Origin: Achromobacter kerstersii
GTDB taxonomy: Bacteria > Pseudomonadota > Gammaproteobacteria > Burkholderiales > Burkholderiaceae_B
DNA: 64,000 nucleotides
Reading direction: 5' to 3'
Assembly (NCBI RefSeq): GCF_902859595.1
Contig: NZ_CADIJQ010000002.1
Span: 248,001-312,000, forward strand
Of this stretch, positions 1 through 7,423 are shown one piece after another (position 1 is the stretch's first letter; each line of letters begins with the position of its first letter). Below the pieces are notes generated by a model. The model was given only the letters and a program-made list of their open reading frames with translations, was not told the DNA's origin and made no database searches. Both the position numbers and the translations under genes were made by a program.

Positions 1-462
1 CAGCACTTGGGGCTGGATCACCAGCGCGCGGGCAAGCGCCACGCGTTGACGCTGTCCGCCCGACAGCTCGGCAGGCAGGCGCGACGCATATTGCGCCAGC
101 CCCACGCGGTCCAGCGCGGCCGCCACTCTTTGTTTGATCAAGGCCAGCGGCACTTTGCGGGCACGCAGGCCGTAGGCGGCGTTGTCAAAGACGCTGCGGT
201 TGGGAAAGAGCGCGTAGTCCTGAAACACCATGCCGATGTTGCGCTGATGCGCCGGCACGCGCGTGACGTCGTTGCCGCCGAACGACAAGCGGCCGGATTC
301 GACGGGGATGAAGCCTGCCAGCGTGCGCAGCAAGGTGGTCTTGCCGCAGCCGCTGGGGCCGAGCAGGGTGAAGAAGCAACCCGGAGGAATGGCCAGGTTC
401 AGGCCGTCGATGACGCGTTGTTTGCTATATGAGATGCAGAGATTTTCAATGCGGATATCCAT
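1..462 (-). CDS. ABC transporter ATP-binding protein (3' part cut by window edge)
   Basis: This is the N-terminal 154 codons of an ABC ATPase running off the left edge. The ATG at 462 opens MDIRIENLCISYSKQRV. The Walker A motif GPSGCGKTT lies near residues 34-42, the Q-loop sits in GMVFQDYALFP, and the signature SGGQRQRVALARAL is near residues 131-144. The layout is that of importers of the spermidine/putrescine, ferric iron or phosphonate kind (PotA/FbpC-like). It is the last gene visible in the hydroxyproline operon, 63 bases downstream of the phosphatase gene. It could energise uptake of hydroxyproline or a related compound, but the permease and binding protein lie outside the window, so the substrate is unknown. 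Confidence 0.85.
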   Translation of the reverse strand, partial: MDIRIENLCISYSKQRVIDGLNLAIPPGCFFTLLGPSGCGKTTLLRTLAGFIPVESGRLSFGGNDVTRVPAHQRNIGMVFQDYALFPNRSVFDNAAYGLRARKVPLALIKQRVAAALDRVGLAQYASRLPAELSGGQRQRVALARALVIQPQVL

Positions 463-525
463 GGCAGGCGGCTCCTGGCTCAAGAGTAGGCACATCAACG
501 AACAACAGCAGGCAAGCGGCGGGAG

Positions 526-1326
526 TCAGGGCAGGGCGGGTCGTAGCAGGCCCAGCGCTTCGCGGTGACGGGCAGGGTCGCCCGCGGCCAGAATCTGCGT
601 GGCGGGGTTGTCCAGGCTGAGCGCGCGGCCGTGCCAATCGGTGATGACGCCCCCCGCCCCTTGAATGACCGGCACGAAAGGCGCGTAGTCGTAAAGCGCC
701 AGCTTGGCGTCGATGGCGACATCGGTGCGCCCGCACGCCAGCAGCCCGTATGCCAGGCAGCAGCCGCCGTAGATGCGCCAGCGGGTGCGCTCGCGCAGCG
801 CTTGGAAAGCGGGCAGTTCATCGGCGGCGTAGAAGTCGGGGTTGCTGGTGCTGAGCATGGCGTCGCCCATGGCGTCGCACGGGCGCGTGTGGCAGGGCTG
901 GCCCCGGTGCCGGGTGGGCTGGCCGGCGGCGCCAACCCAGCGGTCTGCGGTCGAGGGGAAGTCCATGACGCCGATCACGGGTTCGCCGCGATGCAGCAGG
1001 GCGATCAGCGTGCCGAATACCGGTACGCCAGCCAGGAAGGGTGCGGTGCCGTCGATGGGGTCAAGCACCCAGACGTATTCGGCGTCCGATCTGACAACGC
1101 CGCCTTCTTCGCCGTAAATGCCGTGGTCGGGATAGGCGTGTTCGATGCGGGCGCGCAGATGCGCTTCAATGGCGTGGTCCAACGCGGTGACAAGGCTGCG
1201 GTCTGGCTTGATGTCGGGGCGCGGCACGCTGTGTTGCCCCGTCGCCAAGTAGGGCGCGAAGCGTTCGCGGGCCTCTTGGGCCAGGCATTCAGCGAAGACG
1301 ATGAAGGGAGCCAGGCGGTCTGTCAT
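526..1326 (-). CDS. inositol monophosphatase family protein (histidinol-phosphatase-like)
   Basis: A 266-residue member of the Mg-dependent inositol-phosphatase superfamily. The metal-binding signatures are present: GEEGG near residue 71, DPIDGT near residue 88, and a late aspartate in the DYAPFVPVIQGAGG region. Family members dephosphorylate inositol phosphate, histidinol phosphate (HisN) or other small phosphates; the sequence alone does not settle which. It lies 9 bases after the dehydrogenase alpha-gamma gene and before the ABC ATPase, so it appears co-transcribed with hydroxyproline catabolism. No step of that pathway needs a phosphatase, so its role here is open. Confidence 0.85.
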   Translation of the reverse strand: MTDRLAPFIVFAECLAQEARERFAPYLATGQHSVPRPDIKPDRSLVTALDHAIEAHLRARIEHAYPDHGIYGEEGGVVRSDAEYVWVLDPIDGTAPFLAGVPVFGTLIALLHRGEPVIGVMDFPSTADRWVGAAGQPTRHRGQPCHTRPCDAMGDAMLSTSNPDFYAADELPAFQALRERTRWRIYGGCCLAYGLLACGRTDVAIDAKLALYDYAPFVPVIQGAGGVITDWHGRALSLDNPATQILAAGDPARHREALGLLRPALP

Positions 1327-1335
1327 GAGGTTTCC

Positions 1336-2946
1336 TTATTCGGTTGAGCTGCTGCTTGAAGGCGGCGGGCGGCCATCTGGAGCGAGGCTGGCGCCCACGC
1401 CCGCCAGCGTGCCGATGCGGGCGGGCGCAAGCAGGTGCTTGGGCGGCGCGGGCGTCCAGCCGTACAGGGCTTGCGTGGCGGCGCCACACACGCGACCCTG
1501 ACAGGCGCCCATGCCGCAGCGGGTGTGCAGCTTGGCGTCGATCCAGTTTTTGCAAGCGGCCAGGGCGGATTGCGGGACGTCTTCGCAGCGGCAGATCAGC
1601 GTGTCGGGGCGAGCCAGCGTCAAGAGGGGCGAGCGCAGCGCGAAATGCCGGCGCACGGTGTTGGCGAAGCCTTGCCATCGCGCGAGGTCGGGCGCAAGGC
1701 GTGCGGCCTGCGCCAATTCGCCAATCGCCGCGTGGCCCGCGATGGCCCCCTGGATCTGCGACCGTTCGCCGCCGCCAATGCCGGTGCATTCGCCCGCCGC
1801 GAAGACGCCGGGGACAGAGGTTTGAAGCAGATCGTCCACTTGCAACGCCTGATGCGCATCCAGTTCGCATCCCAGCATCTGGCCCAGTTTGGTATTGGGG
1901 ATCAGGCCGAAGCCGCAGGCCAGGCGGTGGCAGGCGATCTGTTCTTCGCCATCGGCGCGACGCAGGCGCACGTGCTGAAGCCGGCCGTTGCCGCTGGCCT
2001 CAAGCACATGGCTGGCGCTGCGGTATTGCGGGTGCAACAGAGTGATGGCTTGCAAGGCTTTGCCCGGCCAGCGCGGCAGGCCGCTGGCAAAGCGCAGGAG
2101 TGCGCGCCAGTCGGCCTGTTCGGCAATGCGTACAACCGTGGCCCCGGCTTCGCGTGCGGTGCGGGCGGCGGCCAGCAGCAGCGGCCCGGTCCCCGCGATG
2201 ACGATGCGCTGGCCGCGCAGCGAGGTGCCGGCCTTGACCAGCGCCTGCAACCCACCGGCACCGGTGACGCCGGGCAGCGTCCAGCCGGGAAACGGCAGCA
2301 GCAATTCGCGCGCGCCGGTGCAGAGAATCAGCGAGTCGTAATGCTGGGTCCAACCCTCGCGCGCATCTTCAAGCAGCAGCGCGGCCTGTCCGGGTTGGCC
2401 GGCCAGGCCCACCACGCGCGTGCCGCATAGCAGCGTGATGTTTGCGTGGCGCGCCAGCTGTTCGCGCAGGCGCTGCGCCTGGGCAGGCAGGGCGGCAGCG
2501 GGGCCGTCGCGCCAGATTTGTCCGCCTGCGGCGGGGTTGTCATCCACCAGCACGATGGCGCGTCCGCTGGGGGCCGCCGCCAACGCCGCCGCCATGCCAG
2601 CTGGGCCGGCGCCAACAATGAGCAGGTCGCAGGTGCGGTGTTGGCCAGCTGCCCGATCCGGTACGCCGGCCCAGGCCGTTGGGTCGAGAACGGTGTCGAC
2701 GCGCATACCGTCGTGGCAAGGGGTTTGGCAGGCCAGGCGCAAGTGGCCGTCGACCAGCACTCGGCATTCATGGCAGATGCCCATCCCGCAAAACGCTGCA
2801 CGCTTTTCGCCCGAGACAGAGATGCGGGAATTGCCGGGTGCGCGCAGGGCGAGCGCGGCGGCGACGCTGCTGCCCACGGCGACGCGCAAGGATTGGCCGT
2901 CGAGCTGGATGCGCAAGCGTGCGCAGTCGGGCGGAGTCTTCGTCAT
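1336..2946 (-). CDS. D-hydroxyproline dehydrogenase-type FAD oxidoreductase, fused gamma (2Fe-2S) and alpha subunits
   Basis: A 536-residue fusion. Residues 1-95 form a 2Fe-2S ferredoxin-like domain with ligands C53, C58, C61 and C73. A pyridine-nucleotide-disulfide-oxidoreductase-type FAD domain follows, with GAGPAG near residue 112 and a second dinucleotide motif (GTGPLLLAA) near 250. The C-terminal region carries a second cysteine set (CRCEDV, then CGMGACQGRVC), as in alpha subunits of HcnB/sarcosine-oxidase-like enzymes. In Pseudomonas aeruginosa the heteromeric D-hydroxyproline dehydrogenase has separate alpha, beta and gamma subunits. Here gamma is fused ahead of alpha, and the beta-like subunit is the next gene upstream, overlapping by ATGA. 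The assignment rests on the flanking epimerase and deaminase. The protein ends in a short Pro/Ser run. Confidence 0.8.
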   Translation of the reverse strand: MTKTPPDCARLRIQLDGQSLRVAVGSSVAAALALRAPGNSRISVSGEKRAAFCGMGICHECRVLVDGHLRLACQTPCHDGMRVDTVLDPTAWAGVPDRAAGQHRTCDLLIVGAGPAGMAAALAAAPSGRAIVLVDDNPAAGGQIWRDGPAAALPAQAQRLREQLARHANITLLCGTRVVGLAGQPGQAALLLEDAREGWTQHYDSLILCTGARELLLPFPGWTLPGVTGAGGLQALVKAGTSLRGQRIVIAGTGPLLLAAARTAREAGATVVRIAEQADWRALLRFASGLPRWPGKALQAITLLHPQYRSASHVLEASGNGRLQHVRLRRADGEEQIACHRLACGFGLIPNTKLGQMLGCELDAHQALQVDDLLQTSVPGVFAAGECTGIGGGERSQIQGAIAGHAAIGELAQAARLAPDLARWQGFANTVRRHFALRSPLLTLARPDTLICRCEDVPQSALAACKNWIDAKLHTRCGMGACQGRVCGAATQALYGWTPAPPKHLLAPARIGTLAGVGASLAPDGRPPPSSSSSTE

Positions 2947-4163
2947 GGCGTGACCTCGTCGAAGGAGCGGGATGCGGCAAATGGAGTGGGGTCCAGCGGC
3001 GTGGCTGCGCCGGTCATCAGCGCGGCCAGCAGGCGGCCGGTGGCGGGGGCCGTGGTCACACCCAGGCCTTCATGGCCGACCGCCAGCCACAGCTTGTCGC
3101 GCGAAGGGTGGCGGCCGATCAGCGGAAGCCCATCCGGGGTGGCGGCGCGCACGCCCGTCCAGGTGCGGATGAGGTTCAAGCCGGACAGGCCCGGCAGATA
3201 GCCGATCGCGCGCCGGAGCATGCTGGCCAACACGGCGGGTTCGACGGCGGGGGTGAGGGCGGTGTCGGGGGCGGAACCCGCGGCGGAGCTCGAGGCAGAA
3301 CTCGCGGCAGAACTCGCGGCAGAACCCGCCGCAGAACCCGCCGCGTATTGCTGGTCACCGATTTGCCGGGAGGACCCGATCAGCAATTGGCCGGTGGGGC
3401 GGGGCTGCACGTTGAAGGCCACTGCGGCGCCTTCGCGCTGCTGGGTACTGGCCGTGTAGCCGAGCTCAACCAATTGATGGCGGATACCGGTGGGGTAACG
3501 GTCGGTGATGGCCAGATGGCCTTTCTTGGGATGCAGAGGCAGGTCGTCACACAGCCGGCTTGCCAACATGCCCGCTGCCAGCACGATGGCTTCAGCGGTG
3601 CGCCGGGAACCGTCGGACAGGACCACGCCTTGCGCGTCGATCTTGCAGACTTCAACGGCTTCGAAAGACAGACACGGAGGGGCATGCGTGAGCAGCCAGC
3701 GGGCGGCACTGGGCGCATAGATCAGCGCGTCGCCGGACACTTGCAATGCGCCGGCGAGTCCGGCGCGCAAGGCCGGTTCGGCTTGCGCCAGTTGTTGTGC
3801 GTTCAACAGCGTGGAGGACACCCCGTGCTCCAGCAAGCGGCGCTGCTTGCACTCGGCCTCTGCCATGTCGTGATCGCTTTCGGCCACCCACATCGTGCCG
3901 CAACCGGTATAGGCGCATGCCGGGTCCGTGTGGTTCATGCGGGGGCCCCATTCGCGCCAGATTTCCAATGAGGCGGCGCTTAACGCCAGTTCGGCCGGGT
4001 GGGCATCCATGGCGACCAAATGCCCCATGCCGGTTTGCGTGGCGCCCCCCAGCCGGGCATCCACCACGCGTACCGACAAGCCGGCCAGCGCCAGTTCGTG
4101 CGCGCAGGCCGCGCCGATGATGCCGGCGCCGATGACCAGCACGTCTGTATGGCCGTGAGACAT
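2943..4163 (-). CDS. D-hydroxyproline dehydrogenase catalytic (beta-like) subunit, DAO-family FAD oxidoreductase
   Basis: A 406-residue D-amino-acid-oxidase-fold flavoprotein (DadA/HcnC-like). The N-terminal dinucleotide site is VIGAGIIGAACAHEL at residues 10-24, and the C-terminal FAD/substrate region runs RTWTGVRAATPDGLPLIG and AVGHEGLGVTTAPATGR. It probably oxidises cis-4-hydroxy-D-proline to 1-pyrroline-4-hydroxy-2-carboxylate and passes electrons to the fused alpha-gamma protein, whose start codon overlaps its stop. An Ala/Gly/Ser-rich insertion near residues 274-297 (see the repeat entry) lengthens it compared with the roughly 370-380 residues usual for the family. Another D-amino acid or sarcosine-like substrate is possible, but the operon points to hydroxyproline. 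Confidence 0.82.
   Translation of the reverse strand: MSHGHTDVLVIGAGIIGAACAHELALAGLSVRVVDARLGGATQTGMGHLVAMDAHPAELALSAASLEIWREWGPRMNHTDPACAYTGCGTMWVAESDHDMAEAECKQRRLLEHGVSSTLLNAQQLAQAEPALRAGLAGALQVSGDALIYAPSAARWLLTHAPPCLSFEAVEVCKIDAQGVVLSDGSRRTAEAIVLAAGMLASRLCDDLPLHPKKGHLAITDRYPTGIRHQLVELGYTASTQQREGAAVAFNVQPRPTGQLLIGSSRQIGDQQYAAGSAAGSAASSAASSASSSAAGSAPDTALTPAVEPAVLASMLRRAIGYLPGLSGLNLIRTWTGVRAATPDGLPLIGRHPSRDKLWLAVGHEGLGVTTAPATGRLLAALMTGAATPLDPTPFAASRSFDEVTP
3271..3342 (-). repeat. six-copy 12-base in-frame tandem repeat
   Basis: Six degenerate 12-base units, on the plus strand of the form gcagaactcgcg or gcagaacccgcc, lie inside the DAO-family gene. They encode AAGS, AASS and ASSS tetrapeptides. 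The unit is a multiple of three, so copy-number change keeps the frame. Homologues seen from memory lack such a segment, so it looks like a lineage- or strain-specific expansion in a surface loop ahead of the conserved C-terminal FAD motif. Confidence 0.8.
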
Positions 4164-4183
4164 ATAAAGCCCCCGTCGTGGAA

Positions 4184-5116
4184 TTACAGCCGGATGCCCC
4201 AGCCGAAAGGATCGTCCGGCGGAATCAGCAAGGTGGATTCCGCGCAGACATAGGCGCGGCCTCGAATGGTGGGGATGATGTGGTCGCCGTCCCGTACGTA
4301 GCTGGCTTCGAACACGCTGCCAATCACGCTGGCCTGGCGCCAGACTTGCCCAGGAGCGAGCTTGCCATCGGCCGCCAGGCAGGCCAGCTTGGCGCTGGTG
4401 CCCGTGCCGCAGGGCGAGCGGTCATAGGCGTTGCCGGGGCACAGCACGAAGTTGCGGCTGTCGGCTGCCGGGTCGGGTGCGAACAGTTCGATGTGGTCGA
4501 TTTCGGCCCCATCCGCGCCCGTAATGCCCGCTGCCGCCAGGGCCAGCCGTACGGCCCGTGCGTAATGAGTCAGGGCGTCGAGGTTGTCGGGCGCGACGCG
4601 TTGATCGTGTTCGCCGATCAGGAAGAACCAGTTGCCGCCCCAGGCGACATCGCCGATGACCTCGCCGTAACCCGGCACGTTGACGCGCACGGCGTGATGC
4701 CTGCGGTACGCGGGCACATTGCGCACGCTGACCGCGCCGTCGTCGTGCAGCGTGGCGCGGACAACGCCAACGGGCGTTTCGATGCCGTGTTCACCCGGGC
4801 CGATGCGCTTCAGATAGGCAAGCGTGGCGACCAGGCCGATGGTGCCGTGGCCGCACATGCCCAGATAGCCGGCGTTGTTGAAGAAGATGACGCCAGCGGC
4901 GTTGGCCGGGTCTGCGGGTTCGCACAGCAAGGCGCCCACGATGACATCGCTGCCCCGGGGCTCCTGCACGGTGGCGGCGCGCCACGCATCGTGATCGGAT
5001 GCCAGCCGACGTTGCCGGTCAGCCATGCTGCCCGCGCCCAGCGCAGGAAAACCGGCCACGACCAGCCGGGTGGGCTCACCGCCCGTGTGGGAATCGACGA
5101 CACGGATCTGTTTCAT
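4184..5116 (-). CDS. 4-hydroxyproline 2-epimerase (proline racemase family)
   Basis: A 310-residue proline-racemase-family protein. The two catalytic cysteines fall at C88 (GMCGHGTIG) and C236 (SPCGTGTSA), the positions reported for Pseudomonas hydroxyproline epimerases; dehydratase members have one of them replaced by Ser or Thr. The reaction is trans-4-hydroxy-L-proline to cis-4-hydroxy-D-proline, the first catabolic step. It lies upstream of the dehydrogenase genes (20-base gap) and downstream of the deaminase gene on the same strand. Proline racemase itself is less likely given the complete set of hydroxyproline neighbours. Confidence 0.9.
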   Translation of the reverse strand: MKQIRVVDSHTGGEPTRLVVAGFPALGAGSMADRQRRLASDHDAWRAATVQEPRGSDVIVGALLCEPADPANAAGVIFFNNAGYLGMCGHGTIGLVATLAYLKRIGPGEHGIETPVGVVRATLHDDGAVSVRNVPAYRRHHAVRVNVPGYGEVIGDVAWGGNWFFLIGEHDQRVAPDNLDALTHYARAVRLALAAAGITGADGAEIDHIELFAPDPAADSRNFVLCPGNAYDRSPCGTGTSAKLACLAADGKLAPGQVWRQASVIGSVFEASYVRDGDHIIPTIRGRAYVCAESTLLIPPDDPFGWGIRL

Positions 5117-5129
5117 TGACGCGCTTCAT

Positions 5130-5255
5130 CTGCAAGGGAGTGAACGGCCAACCGTGATGGCCAACGACTACGGCCAGCCACGACAGTCAGCCGCCAGGGG
5201 GAGCCGTCACGGCCAACCACTAGGGCAAGCCGCCACGGCCAACCTTTGACCGGCT
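5130..5255. repeat. degenerate 'acggccaac' repeat in intergenic spacer
   Basis: The 201-base spacer between the deaminase stop and the epimerase start holds at least five imperfect copies of a/gcggccaac or acggccagc (near 5131, 5146, 5159, 5199, 5227). They are separated by 8-40 bases. No stable hairpin is obvious. It may be a remnant of duplication, or repeated operator half-sites within the operon. Confidence 0.45.
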
Positions 5256-5317
5256 CAGTCTAGGCAATTAGCTGCGTGACGTCGCCCGAAGCGTGATGGC
5301 GATGTCACGCATATGCC

Positions 5318-6232
5318 TTACGGAACGGATTGGTATTGAGCCGGACGCGTGGCCAGCGCCTGTGCCACCACGCGTTCGATCAGTGCGCGCTCTTCGCCGA
5401 TGACGGGCAGGCGCGGGCGGCGAACGTGTTCGGTGCCGACGCCGACCAGCACGTCGATCAGCTTCAGGTTTTGCACGAGCTTGGTGGACACGTCCAGATG
5501 CAGCAGCGGCGTCATCCATTGATAGAGCGCCAGGGCTTCCGCGTGCTTGCCGGCTTTCATCAAGTCATAGAGCGCCACGGTTTCGCGCGGGAAGGCGCAG
5601 CCCACGCCGGCCAGCAGGCCATCGCACCCCAGCGCCAGCCCTTCGTAGGCCAGATCGTCTACGCCCAGGAAGATCTGGTAGCGGTCGCCGACGGCGTTGC
5701 GCAGGTCGGTCACGCGGCGGGTATCGCCCGAGCTGTCTTTGACGGCCGCAAGCCATTTGCAGTCGGCAAGCTCGGCCATGTGCGCGGGGCTCAAGTCCAC
5801 GCGATAGGCGATCGGGTTGTTGTAGACCATCACGGGCTGCTGGGCGGCATCCGCCATGGTGCGCACGTTCTGCATGGCTTCGCGGGCGTCAGCGACGTAG
5901 ATCAGCGAGGGCATGACCATGAATCCGGCCACGCCCAGCTTGTTGGCGCCGTCGATAAATCGCAGGGCTTCACGGGTGCTGGTCTCGGACACGTTGGCCA
6001 GAACCGGGATGCGGCCGCCGGCGGCGTCCAGCGCAATCTTGGTGACTTCCAGCTTTTCTTCCAGCGTCAGCGTGCTGGCCTCGCCCAGAGAGCCGCAGGT
6101 GACGACGCCGTGAATACCGTTGCGAATCTGGAAGTCGATGTGCTTGGCCGTGCCTTCGGCGTCGATGCGTTCATCGGCGTGGAACTTGGTGGTGATGGCG
6201 GGAAAGATGCCAGTCCAGCGAGGGTGGGTCAT
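5318..6232 (-). CDS. 1-pyrroline-4-hydroxy-2-carboxylate deaminase (DapA/NAL family)
   Basis: A 304-residue TIM-barrel protein of the dihydrodipicolinate synthase/N-acetylneuraminate lyase family. It retains the Tyr of VYNNPIAY, the Schiff-base Lys in AAVKDSSGD and the N-terminal loop CGSLGEASTL. Its place with a hydroxyproline epimerase and D-hydroxyproline dehydrogenase identifies the likely reaction: removal of ammonia and water from pyrroline-4-hydroxy-2-carboxylate to give alpha-ketoglutarate semialdehyde. It is the first gene of the minus-strand operon, preceded by an AT-rich promoter-like stretch. The final enzyme, ketoglutarate semialdehyde dehydrogenase, is not in the window. Confidence 0.85.
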   Translation of the reverse strand: MTHPRWTGIFPAITTKFHADERIDAEGTAKHIDFQIRNGIHGVVTCGSLGEASTLTLEEKLEVTKIALDAAGGRIPVLANVSETSTREALRFIDGANKLGVAGFMVMPSLIYVADAREAMQNVRTMADAAQQPVMVYNNPIAYRVDLSPAHMAELADCKWLAAVKDSSGDTRRVTDLRNAVGDRYQIFLGVDDLAYEGLALGCDGLLAGVGCAFPRETVALYDLMKAGKHAEALALYQWMTPLLHLDVSTKLVQNLKLIDVLVGVGTEHVRRPRLPVIGEERALIERVVAQALATRPAQYQSVP

Positions 6233-6361
6233 GACGGACTCCTGGTTGAAGGGGCGTTAGAAACTCAAAATATACGTTAAATATATTTAAAGAGAAGGGG
6301 TAAGCCATGAGGGTTAACCAGCGCAAAGTGTCAGGCCCCAATTTTTAGCTGTGGATCTTAG
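6233..6361. promoter_or_regulatory. divergent promoter region of the hydroxyproline operon
   Basis: The space before the deaminase start is unusually AT-rich for this genome (6265-6292: aaaatatacgttaaatatat). It is the only candidate for the promoter and operator of the leftward operon. The palindrome-like atata...tatat core resembles a site for a GntR-type regulator, but I cannot assign a regulator and none is encoded beside it. Confidence 0.4.
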
Positions 6362-6376
6362 TGAGAATGGTTATAA
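6362..6376 (+). promoter_or_regulatory. candidate Fur box
   Basis: The sequence tgagaatggttataa matches the 7-1-7 Fur consensus (TGATAAT, one base, ATTATCA) at 11 of 14 positions. It lies 110 bases before the DUF4198 gene. The downstream genes belong to families repeatedly found in iron-regulated siderophore loci, which supports the call. Not tested against a matrix. Confidence 0.5.
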
Positions 6377-6485
6377 TTCAGGCCTTGTCAAACAGGCATT
6401 GGCCGCGGGGCTTGCCTGTTGTGGTGATCGGACTGAAGACAAGACCCACAAGACCCACAAGATCCACAATGAGGAAAAATCGACA

Positions 6486-7118
6486 ATGAAATTCGCAAGG
6501 ACTTTGGCCGCTATTGCCCTGTTGGGCTCGGCAGGCGCCGCGCAAGCGCACTTTGTTTGGTTGGAACGCACTGCCGAGGGTCCGGCCAAGGCGTACTTTG
6601 GCGAGTGGGCCGATGACCTGCGCGAAAAGCGCGATGGCTTGTTGGGCAAAGTCCTGGTGTCGCCGGTGGTGACGGCAGCCGATGGCAAGACGCTGAAGGC
6701 ATCGGCCGAAGGCGCCGACTTCGTTGAATTCGCAGCCGCTGGCAAGGGCGACGTCCGCCTGGCTCAGCCCATTCAATTCAAAGACACGCTGGTGAAGTAC
6801 GGCGCCAAGGCCGGCCGCGCGGATACGCAAGGCAAGCTGGATCTGGAACTCGTCCCCACCGCCGCAGACGCCAACACCTTCGTGCTGCAATTCCAGGGCA
6901 AGCCGCTGGCCAAGACCGAAGTCACCGTGTTCGGCCCGCCGAAGTGGGAAAAGCGTTTCTACAGTGATGAAAATGGCCGCATCGAAATCACGACGCCGTG
7001 GCCCGGCCAGTACGTGCTGGAAGCCGCGCACGTCGAAGAGAAGGCGGGCGAGGCTGATGGCAAGTCCTACGCCAAGATCCGCTACGTTTCCACCCTGACC
7101 TTCAACGTGTCCAAGTGA
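6486..7118 (+). CDS. periplasmic DUF4198-family protein
   Basis: A 210-residue protein from the ATG at 6486, preceded by GAGGA about 9 bases upstream; a longer in-frame reading back to 6351 lacks a ribosome site. It has a cleavable signal peptide (MKFARTLAAIALLGSAGAAQA) followed by HFVWLER, the start typical of DUF4198 proteins. These are predicted beta-rich periplasmic proteins related to nickel/cobalt- and siderophore-linked proteins. It ends overlapping the next gene by one base pair step (GTGA). Its role is probably periplasmic handling of a metal or chelate; the family has no firm biochemical function that I know of. Confidence 0.75.
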   Translation: MKFARTLAAIALLGSAGAAQAHFVWLERTAEGPAKAYFGEWADDLREKRDGLLGKVLVSPVVTAADGKTLKASAEGADFVEFAAAGKGDVRLAQPIQFKDTLVKYGAKAGRADTQGKLDLELVPTAADANTFVLQFQGKPLAKTEVTVFGPPKWEKRFYSDENGRIEITTPWPGQYVLEAAHVEEKAGEADGKSYAKIRYVSTLTFNVSK

Positions 7119-7423
7119 AAGCTCCCGCAGCCGGCGCAGGCATGATGCGCTATCGAATGGCCGTATTTTCCAGGGCGGCTGCGGCCATCCTGGGCGGCTA
7201 TGCCCTCGCCTCGGCGGCTGCGGCTTGCCTGGCCGTCTGGCTGCCCATGGGGCGGGCGGACGCCGTCACCACGGCGCAGATGTTGTCCTTCGTGGTCTAC
7301 GCCTGTGGCGTGATCTGGGTGTTCGCCACGCGCAACGCCTGGCGCGCCTGGGCGGGCATCCTGATCCCTGCCGCCGTGCTGGGCGCGTTGTTCCTGGCCG
7401 GCCGCACGATGGGGGTGGCATGA
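7115..7423 (+). CDS. small inner-membrane protein, DUF3649-like
   Basis: A 102-residue protein with three predicted hydrophobic helices, which fits DUF3649 iron-uptake accessory proteins. The GTG at 7115 overlaps the preceding stop; ATG codons at 7142 and 7145 (MMRYRMAVFSRAA) are equally good starts and give about 93 residues. Its stop overlaps the PepSY gene start as ATGA, so the two are translationally coupled. The same trio (DUF3649, PepSY, DUF3325) is common beside TonB siderophore receptors. Confidence 0.65.
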   Translation: MKAPAAGAGMMRYRMAVFSRAAAAILGGYALASAAAACLAVWLPMGRADAVTTAQMLSFVVYACGVIWVFATRNAWRAWAGILIPAAVLGALFLAGRTMGVA

